A stretch of DNA of 64,000 nucleotides from Sacculina carcini (lineage: Eukaryota > Arthropoda > Thecostraca > Sacculinidae): contig OU696579.1 in the NCBI GenBank assembly GCA_916048095.2, forward strand, positions 4,518,235-4,582,234, written 5' to 3'. Both the position numbers and the translations under genes were made by a program. The notes under the pieces were generated by a model. The model did no database searches. It was not told where the DNA came from and worked only from the letters and a program-made list of their open reading frames with translations. This document shows, piece by piece, positions 40,787-49,800 of the stretch (the stretch's first letter is position 1; each line of letters opens with the position of its first letter).

Positions 40787-42808
40787 TGCTTAACCAGGCT
40801 TGGATTCGGGTTGAGTGAAGCGCCCATGATCATGCATACGGTGGTTGACTCGGTGATGGCACAAAACGACCAGATAAGACATGGTACATCGGCATATGTT
40901 GACGATGTCCTCATTGATGGAAACATTGTGTCACCCGAAGCAGTGAAGGAGCACTTTGCCAAGTACGGTCTTGAATCGAAGGAGATTCAAAAGCTCTCTG
41001 ACGGAACACGTGTGCTCGGCTTACACGTGTTTTCGTCAGAGTCTGGCAAGTTGATGTGGAAAAGGGACAATGCTGTGGGTGAGTGTCCGCAACAGCTCAC
41101 GAGACGAGTAGTGTTTTCTTTGTGCAGTAATTTGGTGTCGCATTATCCTGTCGGTGGCTGGCTGCGAGTTGCCGCTTCGTACATCAAGCGACTTGCATCC
41201 GAAGCGACAAACAGCTGGGACGAACCGATTTGTGACTCAGCAATCAATAGTCATGTGAACGAGGTGATGTCGAAACTGCAGCATAGCGATCCCGTGAGAG
41301 GCGTGTGGAAGATCGATGATGATTTGGCGAATGTATGGGTGGACGCCAGCAACATTGCCATTGGTGCGTTGGTTGAGGTAAATGGCGAGACAGTGGAAGA
41401 TGCTTGCTGGTTGAGAAGGGACAGCCACCACATAAACCTTAGTGAGCTAGAAGCCGTGATAAGGGGGCTTGGCCTGGCGATTAAGCTCAAATTTCGAAAA
41501 ATTCGGCTTTTCACCGATTCATCCACGGTGCATTTATGGCTTAGAGGACTTCTAACGGCAAAAGAACGTGTCAGGACAACCGCTTGTAGTGAGTTGTTGA
41601 TCAGGCGCCGACTAGAGATCATTGGTGGATTGTTGGACGAGTACAACTTGACTGCTGAAGTAATGAAGGTGACGTCTGAGAGGAATAAAGCAGATTGCCT
41701 GACTCGTGTGCCTGGTCACTGGTTGAAACAGGACAAATCAGTGTGTGCCGCAGGTGCTGAACCGACTGACGTGCGTTCTCGCATCCGGCAGATTCACCAC
41801 GACGCCGGACATCCGAGCATCCACCGAACGCGGTACTTTTGCCGGAGGAAAAAGCTTTACGTGAGCAAGCGGGAAGTCGCAGATGTTGTGAGGTCGTGTG
41901 ACATCTGCAATTCGATTTGTCCGGCCTCAGTGAAATGGAGACACGGGAATCTGAGCGTGAATCAAAACTGGCACCGACTGGCAGCAGATTTTGTGCATGT
42001 GCGTGATTTGTTGTATGTGTCTGTCATCGATTGTGGTCCTTCGAGGTTTTCTCTCTGGCGCAAGGTTCGCACTCGCAGCAGCGATGAAGTGGCGGACATT
42101 TTCGATGACATTTTTAGTGAGCGTGGACCCCCAAATGAGATACTTCTGGACAACGACACATCTTTTCGTGGACAGGTTTTTGTGCGGGCGATGGAACGTT
42201 GGGGTGTGAACATTCGATATCGGTGTGCCTTTCGCCCAGAAGGAAACGGCATAGCGGAGAGGTCGCATCGGACAGTGAAGACCATTGTTGCGAGGAAACA
42301 GTGCAGTGTGAGAGAGGCTGTGATGCTGCACAATTTGACGCCAAGCGATGACGCCGGTCGCAGACCTGTTGATTGTGTGTATCGATACAGAGTGCGAATG
42401 CGTGATGAACTCCCGCGACAGTGCAGCACATCTGTTCGTGGCTGCGATTATAAGGTCGGCGATCCTGTCTGGGTGAGGCAGCGTGGAGATCGGTGTGATG
42501 CTGTCGGTCGCAGGGGTATCGTCACAAGTGTCGTGTCAGACCTCGTTGTCGCCGTCGATGGCATCAACAGGCACGTGGGTGATGTCAGACCACGGGCGGA
42601 GACGGAGAACGGTGGCGGCACGAACTCATTGGACGGGGCGAGCGGTGACGTGGCGGACGACGGCGAGCCTGCCGTCATGGAGTACGGTGAGAGGACTGCC
42701 GGGAATGATCCGGCGAGTAGCGGTCAGCAGCAGACGCGACCACAGCGACAGAGTCAGCGTCCGGTGCGGTTCAATGATTATGTTGTGTATAATTCTAATC
42801 GGGCATAG
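40787..42808 (+). CDS. pol: Element A Pol, RT C-terminus to integrase
   Basis: It continues A RT in frame (CLTRLGFGLSEAP, catalytic YVDDVLIDG), RNase H (WVDASNIAIGALVE, LSELEAVIRG, FTDSSTVHLW, ADCLTRV) and integrase (H-x-D-A-G-H zinc region, CDICNS, core AADFVHV, LLDNDTSF, NGIAERSHRT). A C-terminal VGDPVWVRQRGDRC module follows, and it ends RPVRFNDYVV. This half is open throughout. RNase H and integrase signatures match J and I, confirming the group. Confidence 0.9.
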   Translation, partial: CLTRLGFGLSEAPMIMHTVVDSVMAQNDQIRHGTSAYVDDVLIDGNIVSPEAVKEHFAKYGLESKEIQKLSDGTRVLGLHVFSSESGKLMWKRDNAVGECPQQLTRRVVFSLCSNLVSHYPVGGWLRVAASYIKRLASEATNSWDEPICDSAINSHVNEVMSKLQHSDPVRGVWKIDDDLANVWVDASNIAIGALVEVNGETVEDACWLRRDSHHINLSELEAVIRGLGLAIKLKFRKIRLFTDSSTVHLWLRGLLTAKERVRTTACSELLIRRRLEIIGGLLDEYNLTAEVMKVTSERNKADCLTRVPGHWLKQDKSVCAAGAEPTDVRSRIRQIHHDAGHPSIHRTRYFCRRKKLYVSKREVADVVRSCDICNSICPASVKWRHGNLSVNQNWHRLAADFVHVRDLLYVSVIDCGPSRFSLWRKVRTRSSDEVADIFDDIFSERGPPNEILLDNDTSFRGQVFVRAMERWGVNIRYRCAFRPEGNGIAERSHRTVKTIVARKQCSVREAVMLHNLTPSDDAGRRPVDCVYRYRVRMRDELPRQCSTSVRGCDYKVGDPVWVRQRGDRCDAVGRRGIVTSVVSDLVVAVDGINRHVGDVRPRAETENGGGTNSLDGASGDVADDGEPAVMEYGERTAGNDPASSGQQQTRPQRQSQRPVRFNDYVVYNSNRA

Positions 42809-42831
42809 TGATTCTTAGAATCAGGGGGATA

Positions 42832-43248
42832 TGTATTATGTTTATTGTATATTGCATTGTATTATATTTTGTACTATATATAATTGTGTGTGTGTGTGTG
42901 CATATGTATTTGTGTGCGTACGTGGGAGTGTGATTGTGTGTACGTTGTTGTATGCGCGCGCGGAGGTAGCTGCGTCACACAAGCGCGAGCTATGAGTGCA
43001 TGCATGCGCGGGTGGTATCCGCCCGGAGTCAACGGTCGCTCGTGCATGTTGGGCAGTGCGTTAACTGGTGCGTTAACTGGTGAAGTGGGCAGTGCGTTAA
43101 CTGGTGAAGTTAGAGTGTTGTGTTTGTGCAGTGGTTTAGAGTGTTGTTCGGTGGAGAGAGTAGTATTAAGTACATTGTGTTGCGGTGTGATCGTGTGGAA
43201 TTGTGCTTTCTTGCTCTTTTTTATTTTTCGTGCTTACATTCAAATACA
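42832..43248 (+). repeat. 3' LTR of element A
   Basis: 417 bp, TGTATTATG to CAAATACA, uninterrupted, with TG-rich and gcgcgcgc stretches and a short internal duplication of ggtgcgttaactggtgaag around 43060-43115 that is absent from the 5' copy. Target duplication gctac follows. Confidence 0.9.
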
Positions 43249-43412
43249 GCTACCAACAGTTTCACCAGCGTGGTAGATAGAACAAGTTAATAACAAATTC
43301 CAATCTGCATTTGTTAAACAATAGTCGTGCGCAGATTTGAATGAATAATTTTTCCTGGTTTTAAAAATCAGATATAGCACGTGGATACATAAGAAACATG
43401 ACATGCAAACAA

Positions 43413-44135
43413 TCACACACGTTTCTTGACTGAAGGCTCTCCGCGAGCAGTGATTGACAAGACAGGTTCGGTGTTCAGGTTCGACATGATCATTTCGTCG
43501 TAGCGTTCGGTTGGAATTCGGAAGGCTTGACGGTCCTTGTAACGCTTAAATATTATATCTGTCAAAAGTAGCAGCTGGTTTATCGTCGGCTGAGGAATCC
43601 GGTAGATCACAGTCTCGTTGTGTTTGGACAGCACCACCAGTCGAGCTTGTATATCCATTGCTGTCATTACTCGTACCATGACATCATTTCGCATTTGTCG
43701 ATTGTTTATCGTGTCCATAACCACATGAACACATTTCTCGTCTATGAATATTTTCACAGAACTCTTACGAGCCTTCCAGTATGGATCAAAGAATTTATTA
43801 TAATCCATCACATTCTCCAGCTGTGCTTTTAGACGATTAATATTTTTTCTAGCACAATCTTTTTTCATTGTACCGATGATAATCCAGACGCGATGCTCCA
43901 GTGGAACACATTGTACTTTAGGCCAAATATTTTCAGTAACGAAATCTACTTTATAGCATTCAAGCGGCATAATTCTTGTCACCTGACGAGTCTCACCTGA
44001 CGTAGTATTGTCCATATTGAGTAGCACGTCAAATACTAGTGAATCGTCTAGGTATTCCACTTCCTGAATAGTTCGTGGATCCATAGCTGCTAGAGAATAA
44101 ACTGAACGTCTGCACGACAAGACTCTCAAATACAT
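43413..44135 (-). CDS. Conserved Polinton-associated protein of unknown function (PV2 copy)
   Basis: The 240-codon frame has a possible better start at M18 (44084). It matches the PV1 copy at 423-1202: MPLE, PLEHRVWIIIG, QLENVMDYNKFFDPYWK, DTINNRQMR. Unlike the PV1 copy it stays open past the Y-R-I-P step and ends with a basic tail (KKRV). No hydrophobic membrane segment of normal length is evident here, unlike the PV1 copy. It lies between the DxE protein gene (17956-18528) and the small Cys gene (45002) once element A is set aside, the same order as in PV1. Function unknown. Confidence 0.6.
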   Translation of the reverse strand: MYLRVLSCRRSVYSLAAMDPRTIQEVEYLDDSLVFDVLLNMDNTTSGETRQVTRIMPLECYKVDFVTENIWPKVQCVPLEHRVWIIIGTMKKDCARKNINRLKAQLENVMDYNKFFDPYWKARKSSVKIFIDEKCVHVVMDTINNRQMRNDVMVRVMTAMDIQARLVVLSKHNETVIYRIPQPTINQLLLLTDIIFKRYKDRQAFRIPTERYDEMIMSNLNTEPVLSITARGEPSVKKRV

Positions 44136-44653
44136 GTGGTTTATTATTTATTGTTATTTATTTATTATTTTCTTTCCAACTCTCTTTCTAGACTTTTTTC
44201 TCTTCGAACTCTCTTTCTCTCTGAATCTTTTGGGCGCTTCCGGTACATGGGGCCACCTTAGGGTGGTAATAGTGCCTGCATTCTTCCCATGCTACTGGAT
44301 TTGCCTGTAATTAATAATACAAACTGAATGTATGCCATGAAGACGTGTTTCGGCTTATATTCGTGTGCTGTAACCATACCGGCGTATCGAGGCTAATTTC
44401 AGTATTCAGATGTGCCGTGACATCGCAATATCACGCAAAGGCCGTCTTACACCTGAGGCTATGCAGATATACATTCAAACGTGTATTTGCTCGCCAACCG
44501 AATTTTGCCGATTCATGCACGCTGCTTGACGAGGTCATACATCGGTCGCAAAGAATTAAATCATTCGCTCGCGTGGCGCTTGTCCGAGGACACATGAAAG
44601 GTCAAAGGTTAATGACAATAGCTGCTACATGGGAAGAAAATGAAGCTTATGAG

Positions 44654-44685
<32 letters not shown>

Positions 44686-45001
44686 TCGTCTTACACCTGA
44701 GGCTATGCAGAGATACATTCAAACGTGTATTCGCTCGCCCACCGAGATTCAGGCGCACCGCTTGAGACCATGCAGCGCTATCAAACAAACGCGTGCGCGC
44801 TGCTGGTCGCAATCAAACGCGTGCGCGCATTCAGACGATTTATTCGCGCGCCGCTGACTGTACAGCAATTAAGTGGTGTATTCGCACGCTGCTTGTCACA
44901 GGAGGCTACACAACCCGAGTACAGTAAATGTTCATCAACTAACCTGCGTTTTTTCTCATCAAAGTGTGCGTTAGTCTGCTGAGGTGTGTGTCTCCCGCAC
45001 A
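44136..45001. repeat. Non-coding interval with a diverged 65-bp direct duplication and a (CA)n run
   Basis: Segments at about 44435-44502 and 44683-44750 share gtcttacacctgaggctatg and flanking bases. Each can be read as R-L-T-P-E-A-M-Q-x-Y-I-Q-T-C-I-x-S-P-T-E, so a small repeated protein module is possible but unproven. (CA)n lies at 44655-44679. In PV1 the flanking genes abut, so this 0.87 kb is an addition in PV2. Confidence 0.45.
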
Positions 45002-45239
45002 ATGACTTGTGTCAATACTGAAGGAAATGTATTTGCTTGGATATACATTGGTGCCGGTGCGCCTATCGACGGAACAAGAGTGTATTTGCAATGCTATGAT
45101 GAGCGGCGTCTCCATTCCGGACCAGTGCGACACGCAGCTTAAAATACTTTATGAGAGCAACGATTGTATTTACATCATGGAACTCAAACTTGTTATCCGC
45201 AAACACAAGTGCTGGAAATGTGTTGAAAATAAACGTTGA
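45002..45239 (+). pseudogene. Small Cys-tailed Polinton-associated protein (PV2 copy), frameshifted
   Basis: ATG at 45002 opens with MTCV and about 22 residues comparable to the PV1 copy (1201-1473). The similarity then moves to another frame (SGVSIPD, LKILYESND, IRKHKCWKC) ending at 45239. A single indel near 45070 explains both. The following 500 bp is a minisatellite and the terminal block seen after the PV1 copy is absent. Confidence 0.6.
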
Positions 45240-45269
45240 ATCGGAAGCGTTATTTCTCGGCGCTAGGCG

Positions 45270-45745
45270 TTAAGAGTGCTATTGGGAGTTTGGCGAGTAA
45301 TTTCTCGGCGATAGGGGGCGTCAAGAGCGCTATTGGGACGAGAGAAGGAGCCGATTTCGGCGATAGGTGTCAAGAGCGCTACTGGGACGAGAGAAGGCGC
45401 CGATTTCGGCGATAGGTGTCAAGAGCGCTACTGGGACGAGAGAAGGCGCCGATTTCGGCGCTAGGTGTTAAGAGCGCTACTGGGACGAGAGAAGGCGCCG
45501 ATTTCGGCGCTAGGTGTTAAGAGCGCTACTGGGGCGAGAGAAGGCGCCGATTTCGGCGATAGGTGTCAAGAGCGCTATTGGGAGTTCGGCGAGTTATTTC
45601 TCGGCGATAGGGGGCGTCAAGAACGCTACTGGGACGAGAGAAGGTGCCGATTTCGGCAATAGGTGTCAAGAGTGCTATTGGGAGAGGGCGGCAAGTTATT
45701 TCTCGGCGATAGGGGGCGTAAAGGCGCTCTCCGGCGCTCGAAGAG
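45270..45745. repeat. Minisatellite of about 48 bp units
   Basis: At least eight imperfect units share tgtcaagagcgctactggga and a cgagagaaggcgccgatttc step. Some units are replaced by a variant with ggcgagttatttctcggcg. Both unit types alternate, suggesting unequal exchange within one array. The frames crossing it are low-complexity and not taken as genes. Confidence 0.9.
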
Positions 45746-45959
45746 GGTGCTGGGTGGACGCAGAGGTAACGCTGTCTATCGTGAAACAGTACGTCTTTAG
45801 TTAGGCGATTACCCGTATAGGTGTCACTACCTGCTAGACACCCCACCCCTACATTATTATACCTGGCATTATTATACCAAAGTTGTTGTCATTTCGGATT
45901 CCAAGTCGGGACTCCGGTATTTATCACATCCCTCATCACCTGATTTTATTCATCATCGT

Positions 45960-46545
45960 ATTTTATATCTTTTCAGACACATTGTGACATCTGGCAGAAT
46001 TTGTGATTTGGTGTGGGTACCGGCTCACCGTGGCATTCCCGGCAACGAGGTGGCTGATGCCGAAGCCAAACGTGCTATGGGTGAGGACGAGGTACAGCCG
46101 TATCCTTTGAATAAAGTCCTAACAAATTTGTTAGTCGATTATCATATCCGAGCGTTTGTTAGACTGGATTGGCAACATAGACGGCATCAATTCAAGGTGG
46201 GCGAGGTTACTGGAGATATAGGCACCTGTTCAGCAGAGTTCTTTACCTCGAAGAACGGAGGTCATACTGATTAGACTTCGTCTCGGTCACTCCAGATTGA
46301 CTCACGAGTACATATTGGAACACACTCCACCTCCCCACTGTTCATATTGTAATGCCTTCCTATCCATTGAGCATGTACTCCTAGAATGTACACGGTATGA
46401 TGAGCATCGCGAGCCACTACGCTGGTATTGCCGCAGTAGCAGCCTACCGTTCACCAAGGAGAGTTTATTGGGAACAAACAACCCTTCTCTTCTCAAACAC
46501 CTTGTTGACTTTGTTTTCCGAACAGGTATAGCCGACAAACTGTGA
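45960..46545 (+). pseudogene. LINE fragment: RNase H end and C-terminal zinc region
   Basis: The frame starts with a RNase H C-terminal block (VWVPAHRGIPGNEVADAEAK) as in LINE clades that carry RNase H (Jockey/I/R1 group). It is frameshifted near 46240 and continues with RLGHSRLTHEYIL and a C-x-x-C...H...C cluster (CSYCNAFLSIEHVLLEC). It ends at 46545. Upstream RT is absent. Confidence 0.75.
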
Positions 46546-46639
46546 GGAAACTCGGTGAAAGCTTTAAACCATATGATAGTTCTATAAAATTTCAACATCA
46601 CTTTTACATATCACCATTTTAACCTTTCTCTTATCGCCT

Positions 46640-46812
46640 CCTCTTATAATCCTTGGCATAAGACTGACGTTTCTTGGTGTATATATTGATGTCTCACTCA
46701 GCTTCTCTCACCACATTAAAATCACTTTACGAAAGTGTCGCTATATACTACGTAACCTCTATATGTCGCGTAAATACCTAGATCAACGTTCCTCCATTGC
46801 TCTAATTAATGC
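46640..46812 (+). pseudogene. LINE RT fragment, left part (split by element F)
   Basis: Encodes TFLGVYIDVSLSFSHHI, then LRKCRYILRNLYMSR and ends SIALINA at the aatgc target site. The RT thumb region continues at 51612. It is a different LINE from that at 45960 since the order (RNase H then RT) cannot belong to one element. Confidence 0.75.
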
Positions 46813-49800
46813 TGTTGTGTCTTTGCTTACTTCACCGATAGCTCAGAAAAATACAAGTTCGCCAGAACTGAAACGTATATATATATCCTTCAATATTCAC
46901 AAGAAAACAAACATAACACAAAGAAATCCACACCGCAAAAGCTCACTCCGACCTGCTATTTTCCACACGCACGCACTCACTGTCTATGCATCTTCATAAA
47001 TGTCGACGAATTATAATAAAAACAGAATACACAACACCTCCCACGTAGCCTGAGATTACGACCAGGCGGCAACATCACATGACCAGTAACGACGCGGTTG
47101 AGGTACACGCGATGATCTACGCGGGTTAGACGGACCATGCTCTGCTTCAGCGAAACGAACGCGACGTTGATATTTCTTCGGCTTCGGCAGCGGCTCAGCA
47201 GGTTGACTCGAGTGTGATGATTCATGCAGGTCTTCTCCTGGTTCTGTGTCCTCTTCGGATGTGTGTCGCGGCCGCAGCTGCTCAATGTGACGCCTCCAGA
47301 TGGGACCCTGGGGTACCACCTTAACTGTGACGCTGCGACATCCTAGACGCTTTCTCACGATTGCTGGAACCCATCGAGGATCCCGATCACGGCGCGGACC
47401 ACAGTAGAGAGCATAGCATGCATCACCTTCTCGATACGAAGGTACTATTTTGGCCACATCTTCCTGAAAGGACTTGTTAGACATCTTGTTTTGCTTCTCC
47501 TGTGCTACATGAGCGGGTGACGGTAGAAGTGTGTCAATCATTGTACGGATTTGTCGCCCGTTCAGCAATTCGCTTGGCGAATAACCGCTCGAATTAGGAG
47601 TGCGTCTGTACAACATGAGGAACTGTTGCAGAGCCTGCAGTGGCGGCAACGTGGATTTTCGCAAAGCCTGCTTGAAAGACTGAACTAAGCGCTCAGCGGC
47701 ACCGTTGGTTGCGGGATGATATGGTGCACCGGTCAAATGCACTATACCCTTCTCTCGGCACCACGACTCGAACTCATCACCTTTGAAAGACGCAGCGTTG
47801 TCTGTGACAAGCGTAGGAGGATATCCGAAGTGAGCGCACTCTATCTCCAGCAATGCAATGGTAGACTTAGCAGAAATCGAAGTAGTCGCATGGATGCACG
47901 GGTATTTCGTGTATGCATCGATCATCAATAACCAGTTGTGGCCCATGAAGTTTATAGCATGATCTAGATGAATTCTACTCCAGGGCTTTTCCGGTAGCAT
48001 CCATGGGTGAATTGGAGGTTTGGCAGGTAAATTTTGATGAGCCACACACGCTGAACATTCTCTACACGTCTTTTCGATATCCCTGTCAACATTAGGCCAG
48101 TAAACGGACGTTCTGGCCAGCTGTTTCATTCTTTGCATGCCGAAATGTCCCAGATGTAGAATCTGTAGAACCGCGGGACGTAGTAGCTCAGGAATGACCA
48201 CTCGTGCACCGTAGAGTAAGCAACCGTGAGCCACGGATAGGGAATCCGCCAGGCCACGGAAAACTTTTATCTCAGCGGACGGCTCCTCCCCTTCCTTAGC
48301 GGATGACCATCCCTCTCGACAGAAGCGAATCACTGTAGAGACAATTCGGTCCTTCGAAGACGCTTTCTGTAATGTAGAACGGCTACAAGCAGTTAGTTGT
48401 TCATTGACCATCTTGATAGCCATCACCGTGTCGACGTCGTTGTCATCTTCCTTCGCATCGAATGCATCATCAGCACCAGAGGGAAGGCGACTGAGTGCAT
48501 CGGCATTTCCATGCTCGGTGGTCTTGCGGTACTCTATGACATAGTCATGTTGACTCAGTTGTAGTGCCCATCTTGCCAAGCGGTTTGCAGCCAGCTTTGG
48601 AGTAGCTTTTGTTGGTCCGAACAAACTTAGCAATGGCTTGTGATCTGTAATCAAGATGAAGCGTCGACCATGTAAGTGTTGATAAAATTTATTCAGAGCA
48701 AAAATTATAGCTAGCGCCTCACGCTGAATCTGACTGTAGTTCTTTTGACTAGCAGTTAGCGTTTTTGAGGCGTTGCATATCGGCCGTTCGCTACCATCAG
48801 GGTAGCGGTGAAACAGTACGGCTCCCACTCCGACCTCTGATGCATCACATGAAATACCAATAGGCAATGACGGATCATAGTGCGCCAAGATTATATTTGA
48901 GGACAACATGCTTTTTAACCTTTTGAATGATGTTTCTTCCGTCTCCTTCCATCTCCAGGGAACATCTTTTTTGCACAGATTTTGCAATGGTTCTGCAACA
49001 CTTGATAAATTCTTGAGAAACTTGCCATAAAACTGCACCGAACCCAGAAATGATTTAACACCAGCACGGTCAGTTGGCGCAGGCATGTCGAGCACGTGAT
49101 CAGCTTTGGCGCCTTTGCTGACACCATGTTTGGACAATGTATGCCCCAAATACTCGACAGATGGTTGAGCGAATCGGCACTTGTCTAAACGACAACGAAG
49201 ACCTTTCTCTGAAAGACGCTTCAACAGTGCTCTTAGATTTGATAAATGACTATCTTCGTCAGCACCGCTGACAAGTATATCGTCCAAATATACAGCTACT
49301 CCTGGGAGATCCGCTGTTAGTTTATCCATTATCTCTTGGAAGTAACTAGGTGCAGAGCAAATGCCGAAAGGCAAGCGTTTCTGTAAGAGTACACCACGGT
49401 GAGTGCTGAGCGCCAACCTTTTCTGGCTCAGCGGACCCAATGCAATCTGATTATAAGCATCGGCGAGATCTATTTTTGAAAAGCCACAATTCCCACCAAG
49501 CCTGCGCAGAAGGTTTTCAGGCGAAGGAATAGGGTGGCGGTGTGGTTCTAGTTGCGCATTGATTGCAACAGAATAGTCACCACAAACCCTGATCTGAGGC
49601 TTCGATTCACCAGTTTTCAATGTCTTTCGTACCGGAACGACCGGAGTTCCACTGTCATTGAAACTTGTGAGCTCCCAGATACCTTTTGACATACCGGCAT
49701 CGTACGCCAAACCCAAATCTTCTTGTACTGAAAAGGGAACAGGTCTTGGCCTGCAGAAAACTGGCTTGTAGTCGGGTTTGAATTGCACCTCTAGCTCAAA

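Larger units (their letters stand above)
19178..43248 (+). mobile_element. Element A: Ty3/gypsy-like LTR retrotransposon carrying nested elements B, C and D
   Basis: The LTR starts TGTATTATG and ends CAAATACA. The 5' LTR is 19178-19431 plus 24360-24481; the 3' LTR is 42832-43248. The duplication gctac flanks it (19173-19177 and 43249-43253). Element B (19432-24354) sits in the 5' LTR, C (24874-33559) in gag and D (34744-40782) in pol. At each site the A sequence continues exactly after the target duplication, and gag and pol stay in frame. Without the nests, A is about 4.4 kb. A polypurine tract (tcagggggata) precedes the 3' LTR. It belongs to the same group as J and I. Confidence 0.92.

Noticed and set aside
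44345-44857. 170-codon plus-strand frame
   Set aside because: Crosses a (CA)n run and an internal duplication; composition not protein-like. Kept only as a repeat.
45270-45745. CRISPR array
   Set aside because: Units are contiguous imperfect repeats without unique spacers, in eukaryotic DNA.
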